A stretch of 64,000 bases of DNA from Rhodocyclales bacterium (GCA_016214145.1 JACRPA010000005.1:186001-250000), one strand, 5' to 3'. Shown: positions 21,904-31,077, numbered from the stretch's first letter. Made by a program: numbers and translations. Notes: generated by a model not told the origin, from the sequence alone.

Positions 21904-24666
21904 ATGGTCTCGCGGCGCGACTTCATCAAGTCCGGCGGCGCCTGCGGCCTGATGGCCGGCCTGCCCGACGAGCTGCTGGCGCGCATCCAGGACCCGGGCG
22001 ATCCGCTATCAAGCTACCCCTACCGCGAATGGGAGGACTTCTACCGCAAGGAACTGGCGCAAACGCGCGGCAACAGCCAGGGCTTCGCCTTCCACTGCTC
22101 CAACTGCCAGGGCAACTGCGCCTTCCGCGTCTATGCGCAGGACGGCGTGGTGACGCGCGAGGAGCAGCTCGCCGAATACCCGCAGATCCATCCCGACATT
22201 CCCGATCCCAATCCGCGCGGCTGCAACAAGGGCACCATCCACTCGCAGGCGATGGCCGAGAAGGACCGCCTGCACTACCCCCTCAAGCGCGTCGGCCGCC
22301 GCGGCGAGGGCAAGTGGCGGCGCGTCTCCTGGGACGAGGCGCTCGGCGACATCGCGGAGAAGATGGTCGACACGCTGGTGAAGGACGGCCCCGGCGCGCT
22401 CATGGTCTACGCCGGCACCGGCATCGTCTCGCAGGGCAAGCGCGCGGGACCCTTGCGGCTGGGCTCGCTGCTCGGCGCGCAGCGCCTGTATCCCTCCAGC
22501 GCCGTGGGCGACATGTTCACCGGGGCGAGCCTCGCCTACGGCATCCCCAACGTCGGCACCTCGCTCGATGCCTGGTTCGAGATGGACTACATCGTGCTGT
22601 GGAGCTTCAACCCGAACGTCACGCGCATCCCCGACGCCCACTACCTGTGGGAGGCGAAGTGGCGCGGGGCGAAGATCGTCGTCATCTCGCCCGACTACAA
22701 CCCGACGGCCATCCACGCCGACCTGTGGATCCCGATCAGCCCCGGCACCGACAGCTTCCTCGCCCTGTCGCTGGTGCAGGTGGTGCTCGCCGAGAAGCTC
22801 TACAAGGAGGACTTCATCCGCGAGCAGACCGACCTCACCTTCCTGGTGCGCGAGGACGATGGCCGCCTGTTGCGCCTGTCGGACCTGCGCGCGGGCGGGC
22901 GCGACGATGTCTTCTACTGCTGGGACGAGGCGGGCGGCAAGGCGCAGGCCATGCCCGGCACGCGCGGCCACTTCCGCAAGACCCTGCGCCTGGGCGCGCT
23001 GAAGCCGGCGCTCACCGGCCGCTATGAGGTGAAGGGGGTGGACGGCAAGCCGATCGCCGTCACCACGGTGTTCGAGAAGGTGCGCGCCGAGGCGGCGAAG
23101 TTCGCGCCGGAGGCGACGCAGAAGCACACCGGCATCCATCCAGACGTGGTGCGGCGGCTGGCGCGCGAATTCGCCGCGGCGCACGACCCCGGGCTGACCA
23201 TCGGTTTCTCCCTGCACAAGTACGCCTGGGGCATTCTCGCCTGCTGGGGCCAGGCGCTGTTCTGCGCGCTGACCGGCCACGACGTGGTGGACACCGAGCA
23301 CCAGTGGAGCCTGGGCGGCATCGGCCCGCTCACCAACCCGAAGCCGGGCCGTTTCGGCTCCGGCTTCTACGGCGAGTGGATGGGCGGGCGCATGTGGGAG
23401 ACCTTCCGCAAGCACTATGGTGGCAAAAACGGCGAAGGGCCGGAGTTCGCCCGCCGCGCCGGACTGACGCCCGAAGAACTGGTGAAGCTCGCCGAGACGG
23501 CGCGCGAGAAGAAGTGGACCGCTTACCATGGCCAGCCGAAGGTGCGGCTGCTTTTCGCCGAGAACATCTTCCGCCGCAACAAGTCCTCGGCGCACTACCG
23601 CAAGACCGTGCTCGACGCCACCGAGCTCTACGTCAATGTGAACTTCCGCATGGATTCCTCGGCCGAGTACGCCGACTACGTGCTGCCGGCGACCAGCCAC
23701 TACGAGGCCTGGGACATCCGCGGCGAGGTCGGCTACCACCGCTATGCCAACCTGACCATGCCGCCGCCGGGGCTGAAGCCGATCGGCGAAACCAGGTCGG
23801 AGTGGGAGATCTGCCGTCTGCTGGCGGAGAAGATCCAGGCTGTGGCGAAGCGCCGCGGCCTCGGCCCCATCCCCGATCCGGAATTCACCGTTGAGCGGCA
23901 GGGCAGGAAGGAGCCGGTGACGCGCGACCTCGACATCCTGCACGACGAATTCACGATGCTCGGCCGCATCAACAGCGACCGCGACGTGGTGAAGTGGCTG
24001 ATCGAGAACGTGCCGGCCTTCCAGCCGTGGAAGTTCGAGGACGTCGTCAGGAACGGCTATCTCACGCTCAACGGCAGCGCCGGCCTCACCTCGCCGCTCT
24101 ATGCCGACAAGCCCTACCGCTCCTTCGAGGAGCAGTTCCACCTGAAGAAACCCTGGCCGACGCTCTCCGGCCGCCAGCAGTTCTACATCGACCAGGAGGT
24201 GTTCCTCAGGCTCAAATGCGCGGTGCCGACGGCGCGCGAGCCGCTGCATCCGGCGAAATTTCCGCTCAAGTTCTATTCGCCGCACACGCGTTGGGGCATC
24301 CACTCCACCTGGCGCACGAACAAGCACATGCTGCGCCAGCAGCGCGGCGTGCCGCACGTGAACCTCAATCCGAAGGACGCCGCCGCGCGCGGCATCCGCG
24401 ACGGCGACACGCTGCGGGTGTTCAACAACGTCGGCGAGTTCACCGCCATGGCCAAGCTGATGCCGGCGCTGCGCCCCGGCACGCTGATGATGGACCACGC
24501 CTGGGAGCCGCACCAGTTCGTCAAGCGCCTCGGCATGGACGAGCCGGTGGCGGGCCTGCTCTCGCCGCTGGAGCTCGCCGGCGGCTGGGGCCACCTGCAG
24601 TTCGGCGCCGAGTGGGACGGCAACCAGCTCGCCTACGAGTCGTCGGTCGACGTAGCGAAGGCATAA
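21904..24666 (+). CDS. type II DMSO-reductase-family molybdoenzyme alpha subunit
   Basis: 920 residues with a short Tat motif (SRRDFIKSGG). The FS0 cluster site is H64-x3-C68-x3-C72 and C107 (NPRGCNKG), as in ethylbenzene dehydrogenase, DMS dehydrogenase, selenate and (per)chlorate reductases; an extra Cys65 follows the His. The probable molybdenum ligand is D203 in 'AVGDMFTGA'. Other family marks: '[19 protein letters not shown]', 'YNPTAIHADLWIPISPGTDSF', '[15 protein letters not shown]'. The beta and gamma subunits follow at 24812 and 25816. Upstream rhodanese/TlpA genes and a sulfur-type operator hint at a sulfur compound as substrate, but the residues seen do not identify it. No dedicated chaperone gene is in this operon. 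Confidence 0.82.
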   Translation: MVSRRDFIKSGGACGLMAGLPDELLARIQDPGDPLSSYPYREWEDFYRKELAQTRGNSQGFAFHCSNCQGNCAFRVYAQDGVVTREEQLAEYPQIHPDIPDPNPRGCNKGTIHSQAMAEKDRLHYPLKRVGRRGEGKWRRVSWDEALGDIAEKMVDTLVKDGPGALMVYAGTGIVSQGKRAGPLRLGSLLGAQRLYPSSAVGDMFTGASLAYGIPNVGTSLDAWFEMDYIVLWSFNPNVTRIPDAHYLWEAKWRGAKIVVISPDYNPTAIHADLWIPISPGTDSFLALSLVQVVLAEKLYKEDFIREQTDLTFLVREDDGRLLRLSDLRAGGRDDVFYCWDEAGGKAQAMPGTRGHFRKTLRLGALKPALTGRYEVKGVDGKPIAVTTVFEKVRAEAAKFAPEATQKHTGIHPDVVRRLAREFAAAHDPGLTIGFSLHKYAWGILACWGQALFCALTGHDVVDTEHQWSLGGIGPLTNPKPGRFGSGFYGEWMGGRMWETFRKHYGGKNGEGPEFARRAGLTPEELVKLAETAREKKWTAYHGQPKVRLLFAENIFRRNKSSAHYRKTVLDATELYVNVNFRMDSSAEYADYVLPATSHYEAWDIRGEVGYHRYANLTMPPPGLKPIGETRSEWEICRLLAEKIQAVAKRRGLGPIPDPEFTVERQGRKEPVTRDLDILHDEFTMLGRINSDRDVVKWLIENVPAFQPWKFEDVVRNGYLTLNGSAGLTSPLYADKPYRSFEEQFHLKKPWPTLSGRQQFYIDQEVFLRLKCAVPTAREPLHPAKFPLKFYSPHTRWGIHSTWRTNKHMLRQQRGVPHVNLNPKDAAARGIRDGDTLRVFNNVGEFTAMAKLMPALRPGTLMMDHAWEPHQFVKRLGMDEPVAGLLSPLELAGGWGHLQFGAEWDGNQLAYESSVDVAKA

Positions 24667-24679
24667 ACAACATGAAAAT

Positions 24680-24780
24680 CTTGAACCACAGAGAGCACAG
24701 AGTTCACAGAGCAGAGGTAAGCGCAATTCCATCAGTTCTTGGGGCTCTCTCTGTGTTCTCTGTGTCCTCTGTGGTTCAAG
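24680..24780. repeat. inverted array of CACAGAG units
   Basis: Outer 15-base arms (CTTGAACCACAGAG... and its complement ending GGTTCAAG) enclose tandem units containing CACAGAG on the left and CTCTGTG on the right. It fills the gap between the alpha and beta subunit genes, so the mRNA could fold into a long hairpin here. Confidence 0.8.
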
Positions 24781-24811
24781 GTGTTGTTGTTAGCGCTTCC
24801 AAGGAAAAATG

Positions 24812-25819
24812 ATGTCGAAGCGCCAGCTCGCGATGGTAATGGACCTCAACAAATGCATCGGCTGCCAGACCTGCACGTCGGCCTGCAAGACGCAGTGGAC
24901 CAACCGCAACGGCCGCGACTACATGTACTGGAACAACGTCGAGACCCATCCCGGCAGCGGCTATCCGCGCAACTGGCGCAAGTCCGGCGGCGGCTTCGAT
25001 GCGGCGGGCAAGGTGAAACAAGGGCACATCCCGAACCTGGCGCGCGACTACGGCGTGCCCTTCGAGATGAACTACACGGCCGCCCTCAACCCGCGCGGCG
25101 AGCGCGAAGGCGACGCCCTGCCGCATCTCGCGCCGCTCACCCCGCCGACCTTCGGCCCGAACTGGGACGAAGACCAGGGCGCCGGCGAGTATCCGAACAG
25201 CTTCCACTTCTACCTGCCGCGCATCTGCAACCACTGCACGAATCCGGCCTGCCTCGCCGCCTGTCCGCGCGGCGCGATCTACAAGCGCGAGGAGGACGGC
25301 ATCGTGCTGGTCGACCAGGAGCGCTGCCGCGGCTACCAGCATTGCGTCGGCGCCTGTCCCTACAAGAAGGTGTATTTCAATCCGCGCTTCGGGCGTTCGG
25401 AGAAGTGCATCTTCTGCTTTCCGCGCATCGAGCAGGGCCTGGCGCCGGCCTGTGCGCGCCAGTGCGCCGGGCGCATCCGCTTCGTGAGTTACCTCGACGA
25501 CGCCGACGGGCCGGTGCACAAGCTGGTGACGAAGTGGCAGGTGGCGCTGCCGCTGCACGCCGAGTTCGGCACCCAGCCGAACGTGTACTACGTGCCGCCG
25601 CTCTCGCCGTCGAAGCTCGACGCGCAGGGCCGGCCCAGCGGCGAGCGGCGCATCCCGGATGCGGAGCTGATCGAGCTGTTCGGCCCGCGCGTGCCCGAGG
25701 TGCTGAAGCTGCTCGAGGCGGAGCGCGAGAAGAAGAAACGCGGCGAGGCTTCCGAACTGATGGACCTCCTCATCGCCTACCGGCATGAGGAGATGTTCAG
25801 GATCGGGGTGAAGAAGTGA
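24812..25819 (+). CDS. type II molybdoenzyme beta subunit (four FeS clusters)
   Basis: 335 residues from ATG 24812 (ATG 24809 also possible). Cysteine groups are CIGCQTCTSACK, CNHCTNPACLAACP, CRGYQHCVGACP and CIFCFPRIEQGLAPACARQC. In the third group Tyr replaces one Cys (CxxY instead of CxxC), which in NarH/EbdB-type subunits goes with a [3Fe-4S] cluster. It transfers electrons from the alpha subunit to the gamma heme and is exported with alpha, having no signal. Its last codons overlap the gamma start (GTGA). Confidence 0.85.
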   Translation: MSKRQLAMVMDLNKCIGCQTCTSACKTQWTNRNGRDYMYWNNVETHPGSGYPRNWRKSGGGFDAAGKVKQGHIPNLARDYGVPFEMNYTAALNPRGEREGDALPHLAPLTPPTFGPNWDEDQGAGEYPNSFHFYLPRICNHCTNPACLAACPRGAIYKREEDGIVLVDQERCRGYQHCVGACPYKKVYFNPRFGRSEKCIFCFPRIEQGLAPACARQCAGRIRFVSYLDDADGPVHKLVTKWQVALPLHAEFGTQPNVYYVPPLSPSKLDAQGRPSGERRIPDAELIELFGPRVPEVLKLLEAEREKKKRGEASELMDLLIAYRHEEMFRIGVKK

Positions 25820-26778
25820 GACGCCTGCTGTTCGCGCTGTTGCTTCCGCTCGCAGCCATTGCGGCGGACATCCCGGTGCAGCGCGTCGACGGCGAGCCCG
25901 CCGCCGATCCGATGAGTTCCGCCTGGCTGGCGCAGGCCGCCGTGGCCGTGCCGCTCTATCCGCAGGCAAGCGTGCCGCCGGCGATGAAGGCCGCCGGCAA
26001 GGGCAGCATCAAGGTGCGCGCGCAGCGCGGCGCGACGACGCTGGCGCTGCATCTCGAATGGCCGGACCGCAAGCCGGCCGCAAGCCGCGGCGTGGGCGAG
26101 TTCGCCGACGCCGCAGCCGTGCAGTGGCCGTTGCAGCCCGGCGCGGCGTTGCCCTACATCGGCATGGGCCACCGCGGCGCGCCGGTCGCCCTGTGGTTCT
26201 GGCGCGCCGACGGCACGGTCGAGACGCTGGCGGCGGAAGGCTTCGGCACGCTCACCGCACAGCCCGGCGATGGCGTGAAGGCGAAGGGCGTGTGGAAGAA
26301 CGGCGTCTGGCGCGTGGCGCTTTCCCGTGCCGTGAACAAGCCGGCGATGGAGCGCATGCCGGTGGCCTTCGCCGTCTGGAACGGGGAGGGCGCCGAGCGC
26401 GCCGGCCTGAAGCGGCTCTCCGCCTGGCAGACGCTGCGCTTCCCGGGCGCCACGGCAAAAGTCAGTCTCCCCGATACGGCGTCATCCGGCAGCGCGGCGC
26501 GCGGCAAGCGCCTGATGCAGGCGAAGGGCTGCGCCGCCTGCCACAACTATCCCGGCAATCCGGCGAAGCCGCGCATCGCCCCCGACCTCAGCCATGCCGG
26601 CGGCCTGCATGCGGCCGACTACCTCGCCGAATCGATGCGCGAACCCTCGAAAATCGTGGTGCCGGGCAAGGGTTATTTCACGGAGCAGGGCGGCCGGCGC
26701 GTGTCGATCATGCCGCCGTTCGAGGGCAGCGAAGCGGAGCGCGACGACCTCCTCGCCTTTCTCCTGAGCCTGCGCTAG
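25816..26778 (+). CDS. heme b gamma subunit fused to cytochrome c
   Basis: 320 residues, GTG start overlapping the beta stop. A signal peptide (LLFALLLPLAAIA) precedes an EB_dh-type gamma domain ('MGHRGAPVALWFWRADG', 'MPVAFAVWNGEGAERAGLKRLSAWQTLRF'), where a Met and a Lys ligate heme b in ethylbenzene dehydrogenase. After about residue 225 comes a class I cytochrome c domain with CAACH and 'VSIMPPFEGS'. The b-c fusion would hand electrons straight to a periplasmic partner. The linker between domains is encoded by a 27-base element (26455-26481), suggesting the repeat sits in, or helped create, the junction. The stop shares a CTAG with the convergent gene. Confidence 0.8.
   Translation: MRRLLFALLLPLAAIAADIPVQRVDGEPAADPMSSAWLAQAAVAVPLYPQASVPPAMKAAGKGSIKVRAQRGATTLALHLEWPDRKPAASRGVGEFADAAAVQWPLQPGAALPYIGMGHRGAPVALWFWRADGTVETLAAEGFGTLTAQPGDGVKAKGVWKNGVWRVALSRAVNKPAMERMPVAFAVWNGEGAERAGLKRLSAWQTLRFPGATAKVSLPDTASSGSAARGKRLMQAKGCAACHNYPGNPAKPRIAPDLSHAGGLHAADYLAESMREPSKIVVPGKGYFTEQGGRRVSIMPPFEGSEAERDDLLAFLLSLR
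26455..26481 (+). repeat. dispersed 27-base element, copy 8
   Basis: GCA, AAAGTCAG, 10 bases, ACGGCG, encoding A-K-V-S-L-P-D-T-A in the linker between heme b and cytochrome c domains. Two mismatches to the copy at 9398. Confidence 0.8.
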
Positions 26779-27278
26779 CGCGCAGGCCGCACGACAGGCT
26801 TCCAGATCGCTGCGATCACGCCGAACTTCGTGCTGTAGGCCTTGGCATGGAATTGGCCGACCGCGACGCGCTTGCCGCCCTCCGGCAGCGCCGTCAGCAC
26901 CAGTTCCGTCAGCTCGTCGTCCGTTGGATTGACCGTTCCCTGCGAATGCCAGACCTTGATGCCGCCGCAGCCGTCGCGGTCGATGAGCAGCGTCCTGTCC
27001 GGGCCGAGGGCCGGCAGCCGGATGAGGATGCCGTTCGGGGTGTCGTAGGCCTGCGCCAGTCCGGCCGCCGTCAGCATGCGCCTGCCGCCCTCCGGGCTGG
27101 CGGCGGCCTCCAGGGCGAGGATCTCGTCTTCGTTGAGCGGAGATTTTCCCCCGGCATGCCAGACCCGGTAGCGGCCGTCCGGCTGGATCTGGACGAGCAG
27201 CGCCGTATCCTCGGCGGCGGCGGCGAAGGCAAGGCCGGCGGCGATAAGCGCGATGGCGATTTTCAGCAGCAATTTCAT
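26775..27278 (-). CDS. small exported protein of unknown function
   Basis: 167 residues with a signal peptide (LLLKIAIALIAAGLAFAAAAE). The mature part contains two similar halves: 'PDGRYRVWHAGGKSPLNEDEILALEAA-PEGGRR' and 'CGGIKVWHSQGTVNPTDDELTELVLTALPEGGKR'. This indicates an internal duplication of a ~50-residue unit with a conserved VWH. It is convergent with the gamma-cytochrome gene and lies just downstream of the sigma54 activator on the same strand. Family not recognised. Confidence 0.6.
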   Translation of the reverse strand: MKLLLKIAIALIAAGLAFAAAAEDTALLVQIQPDGRYRVWHAGGKSPLNEDEILALEAAASPEGGRRMLTAAGLAQAYDTPNGILIRLPALGPDRTLLIDRDGCGGIKVWHSQGTVNPTDDELTELVLTALPEGGKRVAVGQFHAKAYSTKFGVIAAIWKPVVRPAR

Positions 27279-27307
27279 GGCATGCCCATCCCCGGCCGTC
27301 GCTGAAG

Positions 27308-28657
27308 TCAGGCCGGCGTCCTCCTGGCGGGTTCGGCAATGCCGTGCTTGCGCATTTTCTCCCAGAGATTCTTGCGGCTGATGCCCAGGGCGTCCGCCGA
27401 TTCGCCGATCCGCCACAGGTTCGCGGCGAGCGCCTGCTCGATATAGCGCTTTTCGCAGACATCCAGATGGGCGAGCAACTTATCGCCCGTTGCCATGCTG
27501 CCCGATCCGGCGGGCAGAACGTCGCCCAACAGCGCTTCCGGCGTCAGCTGCGCGCGTTCCGCCATGACGCAGGCGCGCTCGATGCAGTGTTTCAATTCGC
27601 GGATATTCCCCGGCCATGCATAGGACAGCAGGGCGCGTTCGGCCGCTTCGGTGAAGACGAAGGGCGCGCCGCCTTTCTTCGCCGACTGCTCATCGGCGAA
27701 ATGCCGCGCCAGCCAGAGAATGTCCTCGCGCCGCTCGCGCAGCGGCGGGATGCGCAGGTGAATGACGTTGATGCGGTAATACAGGTCCTCGCGGAAACGG
27801 CCCGCTTCGACCATCTGGCGCAGATCCTCGTGGGTGGCGCAGATCAGGCGCACCTCGACGCGCAGCGGCGTTTCGCCGCCGACCCGGGTCACCGTGCTGT
27901 CCTGGATGGCGCGCAGCAGCTTGGCCTGCATGGCCAGCGGCATGTCGCCCACTTCGTCGAGGAACAGCGTGCCGCCGTCGGCCTGCTCGAAATAGCCGCG
28001 GCGCTCCTTGGCCGCGCCGGTGAAGGCGCCTTTCTCGAAGCCGAACAGCTCCGCCTCCAGCAGCGTTTCGGGGATCGCCGCGCAATTGACCGCGATGAAC
28101 GGCCTGGCCCGGCCATTCTCGCCCAGCAGATGCAGCAGGCGCGCGACCTGCTCCTTGCCGACGCCCGATTCGCCGGTGAGCAGCACCGTACCGCCGGAGG
28201 CGGCCATGCGCGTGAGCGTATGGCCGATCCTGCGCATCACGGGCGAGATGCCGAGCTGGAAGTCCTCCCCGGGGAGCGTTTCGAGCGGGGTGCCCAGGTC
28301 GCGAATGCGCTGCATCAGGGCATTGACGTCGATCGGCTTGGTCAGATAATCGGTCGCGCCGAGCTTGAGCAGCCGGACAGCCTGATCGATGGCGCCATAG
28401 CCCGTGATGAACAGGAAGGGCGGCGCATCGTCACGGCTCTGTCGCAGTTGAACGAATACATCTTCTCCGCTCAGGTCCGGCAGGCGGATGTCGCTGATTA
28501 CGACGCAACAGGTTTTTCGCTGCAGCGCCTGCAGCGCGTCCCGGCCGTTTTTGTGCCAGACGTATTCGAAACCCTCCATATCGAAGCGCTCGCACAGGGC
28601 TTCGCCCATCAGTTCGTCGTCCTCGATGAGGCAGACGCGTATCGGTTCGGTGCTCAT
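27308..28657 (-). CDS. NtrC-family sigma54-dependent response regulator
   Basis: 449 residues: receiver domain (1-120; acidic pair 'IEDDE', phospho-acceptor in '[13 protein letters not shown]', Lys in 'YLTKPID'), AAA+ domain with Walker A 'GESGVGKEQ', the sigma54 contact loop GAFTGA and '[13 protein letters not shown]', and a Fis-type DNA-binding helix at the C-terminus ('[19 protein letters not shown]'). With the histidine kinase and periplasmic binding protein upstream it forms a three-component system like ArxXSR. It is the natural activator of the sigma54 promoter at 31255, possibly through GTTAC-N6-GTAAC boxes, and may also serve the one at 11406. Confidence 0.92.
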   Translation of the reverse strand: MSTEPIRVCLIEDDELMGEALCERFDMEGFEYVWHKNGRDALQALQRKTCCVVISDIRLPDLSGEDVFVQLRQSRDDAPPFLFITGYGAIDQAVRLLKLGATDYLTKPIDVNALMQRIRDLGTPLETLPGEDFQLGISPVMRRIGHTLTRMAASGGTVLLTGESGVGKEQVARLLHLLGENGRARPFIAVNCAAIPETLLEAELFGFEKGAFTGAAKERRGYFEQADGGTLFLDEVGDMPLAMQAKLLRAIQDSTVTRVGGETPLRVEVRLICATHEDLRQMVEAGRFREDLYYRINVIHLRIPPLRERREDILWLARHFADEQSAKKGGAPFVFTEAAERALLSYAWPGNIRELKHCIERACVMAERAQLTPEALLGDVLPAGSGSMATGDKLLAHLDVCEKRYIEQALAANLWRIGESADALGISRKNLWEKMRKHGIAEPARRTPA

Positions 28658-28672
28658 AGGCCTTCTCCCCAT

Positions 28673-28693
28673 CCCCCTTCCCGTGGAAGGGGG
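28673..28693. repeat. short palindrome between regulator and kinase genes
   Basis: Perfect 9-bp stem CCCCCTTCC / GGAAGGGGG with a 3-base loop in the 109-base gap between kinase and regulator. Similar in kind to the palindrome at 796-820. Without a T tract it is not an obvious terminator. Confidence 0.6.
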
Positions 28694-28766
28694 TGACGAT
28701 TGTTCGCCGCCATGCGGCTCGATGTTGCTGACTGCGCCATCCTTGGGGCGGCCCGGCGGACGGCGC

Positions 28767-30218
28767 TCATGCCGATTCTCCTGCAGGCAGCTCGACGTGG
28801 AAGCGGGTGATGCCGTCCGCGCTTTCCGCGCCGATCTGGCCGCCCAGTTGCGAAACGATCTGGTAGGTCACCCAGAGGCCCAGGCCGTGCCCCGCTTCGT
28901 TGCCGGTCGCGAAGGGCTCGAAGAGGTGGCCCAGCACCTCGGGCGGGATGCTGCGGCCGGCGTTCTCCGTGTCGATCGTGAGCCGCCCTTTGTCGAAGTG
29001 CAGGCGGCAGGTGACGGTGCCGGAAGGATCGGCGGCCTGAAGGCCGTTGAGCAGAAGGTTCATCAGGACCTGTCGTACCAGGGTGGCCGGCAAGGCGACA
29101 GGCTGTTCGATGTTGTGCTCGACGCGCAGGACGATGGAACGTTTGTGGGCCTCCCCCGAGAGCAGCAGTTGCACGTCCTCGACGTCATGCGGCATGAAGT
29201 CCCGGCTTTTCACCTTCGCCTCGATCATCATGGCGCTGACGGTATCGCGTATCTGCGCCAGGCCGCGTTCGATCATGGCGACCGTTTTCAGGGTGCGCTC
29301 ATCGTTGCCCGCGCGATGCTTGAAGTTGTCCAGGGCGACCAGCATGCCGCCGAGCGGGTTGTTGATTTCATGGGCAAGGCCGGCCGACAGGCGCCCTACC
29401 GCGGCCAGCCGCTCCGAGCGGATCATTTCCTGTTCCAGCTCGGCCTTTTCGCGCAGTGAGCGGACCATCAGTCCGAAATTCTCGAACAGTTGACCGAGTT
29501 CGTCCTGGTAGGCGTAGGTGCCGCGCGGCGGCCCGCGCAACTTGCCGTGCGCAACATCGTGTGCGCTGTGCGCCAGCTCGACCAGCGGCACGGCGGTGTG
29601 CTGTCCCCAGTACCAGTTGATCGGCAGCAGCACGGCCAGCACCAGCAGGCCGATGCCGGCGCTGCGCCAGGCGACGTTGCCAAAGCGCATCAGAAAGACA
29701 TCCTTGGAATGGACGATCACCAGCGTGCCGAGACGCGCGCCTTCATCGGCAATCGGGATGGCGACATAGATGCGTTGCGCGCCGGACAAGTCGAGGATGG
29801 GCGCATCGGCTTCAGGATGGGCCGCGATGCGTTCAGCAAGACGTCGCTGGTCTGTACCCAGGCTGCGCAGTTCGGCCAGCATCGGCACGGCCCTGGGATG
29901 ACTGGAAGCGAACACCTGCAGGTTCCGATCCAGCGCCAGGATCATTTCCGGCCGGATCGGGTTGTCGCCCGCTTCGCCATGCAGGGGCGCCCGGATGATC
30001 TGGAAGGCCTGCCATACCTCATCCTGCAGCATGGCGGAGAAAAGCGTCCTGGCCAGCGTGCGGCCGAGACCGGCCGAGCTGCCCAGCAGATCCTTTTCCA
30101 GATCGTCGTAGGACTGCGCTATCAGCGTGGCCGAAACCGCCAGCGTTGCGGTCACGATCAGCAGGCTGCCCCACAGGGGAATCTTGTAGCGGAAGCTGAG
30201 GTTGAACAAGAAGTTCAT
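28767..30218 (-). CDS. membrane sensor histidine kinase
   Basis: 483 residues. The first transmembrane helix (IPLWGSLLIVTATLAVSATLIA) and the second (IGLLVLAVLLPINWYW) bracket a ~150-residue periplasmic sensor domain, followed by a HAMP-like linker, the H-box 'RLSAGLAHEINNPLGG' and an ATPase domain ('GLGLWVTYQIVSQLGG'). ATGA overlap with the periplasmic binding protein gene indicates coupled expression, and that protein probably signals through this kinase. It phosphorylates the sigma54 activator encoded downstream. Confidence 0.9.
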   Translation of the reverse strand: MNFLFNLSFRYKIPLWGSLLIVTATLAVSATLIAQSYDDLEKDLLGSSAGLGRTLARTLFSAMLQDEVWQAFQIIRAPLHGEAGDNPIRPEMILALDRNLQVFASSHPRAVPMLAELRSLGTDQRRLAERIAAHPEADAPILDLSGAQRIYVAIPIADEGARLGTLVIVHSKDVFLMRFGNVAWRSAGIGLLVLAVLLPINWYWGQHTAVPLVELAHSAHDVAHGKLRGPPRGTYAYQDELGQLFENFGLMVRSLREKAELEQEMIRSERLAAVGRLSAGLAHEINNPLGGMLVALDNFKHRAGNDERTLKTVAMIERGLAQIRDTVSAMMIEAKVKSRDFMPHDVEDVQLLLSGEAHKRSIVLRVEHNIEQPVALPATLVRQVLMNLLLNGLQAADPSGTVTCRLHFDKGRLTIDTENAGRSIPPEVLGHLFEPFATGNEAGHGLGLWVTYQIVSQLGGQIGAESADGITRFHVELPAGESA

Positions 30219-31069
30219 TTTTCGCCGACGGCGCGGATGAGGCGCTCGGTGCGTTCGAACAGTTTGGCATCGCCGGCGATGAAGCCATCCAGGTTGAGCA
30301 GCCGGAGCAGTTCCCGGCCTTCCTCGTCCGCCTGCATGTCCAGCATGAGCTTCTGCATCTCCCTGAATTCGTCGTCGTTGACGGACGACTGGGCGACGAA
30401 AGGCGCGAAGCCGTATTCCTGGGATTTGGCGATGACGCGCACGGCTGCGGTCAGTTCCGGCTTGCCGATCGAAAGCGTGTCGTAAACATGACTGCTGACG
30501 GCGCCGCCGTCGGCCAGCCCGGTTCCCACCGCTTCCAGGACGCGCCGATGCGACCAGGCGAAGAAGGTCTTGCGGAAGAAATGCGCAGGGTCCTCGCCGG
30601 CCTGTTGCAACTGGTACCGCGGCGTGAGGTATCCGGTGTTGGAGTAGGGATCGGTGTAGGCGAATACCTTGCCCTTGAGTTGCGCAAAAGAGGCGGTGGC
30701 GGTGTCCGTGGCCGGCACGATGAGGTAGGACTGGTAATAGGGGCGTCCCTTGTGTACCGGCACGGCCAGCAGCCGCACCTGTTTTTTGAAATACACGTAG
30801 GGGTAGTCGCAGATCCAGGCGAAGTCGAGCTTTTTCAGCCGCAGCAGATCCATGGTTTCGATGTAGCGGTCGCGCCGGACGAACTCCACGCGGCGCTTGA
30901 GTTTGCGTTCCATGTAGAGCCGCCACTTCTCCAGCGGCTGGTACTGATCATGGGGAAAGGTCGGCGTCAGGCCGATGCGCAGCGGCCTGTCCGTTTGCTC
31001 GTCACTCGCGTGCGTTGGGCCGGATGTTGCAAGCGAAAAAGCCAGAACAAGGGCAATTAAATATTTCAT
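30215..31069 (-). CDS. PhnD-type periplasmic oxyanion-binding sensor protein
   Basis: 284 residues with a signal peptide (YLIALVLAFSLATSGPTHA). The fold is that of phosphonate/phosphate-binding PhnD proteins ('PLRIGLTPTFPHDQYQPLEKWRLYMERKL', 'LDFAWICDYPYVY', 'FAYTDPYSNTGYLTPRYQL'). PhnD-type domains are used as ligand sensors in the tetrathionate (TtrS) and arsenite (ArxX) regulatory systems. It would detect the respiratory substrate and signal to the kinase. Divergent from the Cys-type molybdoenzyme operon it presumably controls. Confidence 0.85.
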   Translation of the reverse strand: MKYLIALVLAFSLATSGPTHASDEQTDRPLRIGLTPTFPHDQYQPLEKWRLYMERKLKRRVEFVRRDRYIETMDLLRLKKLDFAWICDYPYVYFKKQVRLLAVPVHKGRPYYQSYLIVPATDTATASFAQLKGKVFAYTDPYSNTGYLTPRYQLQQAGEDPAHFFRKTFFAWSHRRVLEAVGTGLADGGAVSSHVYDTLSIGKPELTAAVRVIAKSQEYGFAPFVAQSSVNDDEFREMQKLMLDMQADEEGRELLRLLNLDGFIAGDAKLFERTERLIRAVGEK

Positions 31070-31077
31070 GGGCCAAG

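Noticed and set aside
24680-24780. CACAGAG array as a CRISPR
   Set aside because: Units are under 12 bases with no regular spacers and are arranged as an inverted pair; no cas genes nearby.
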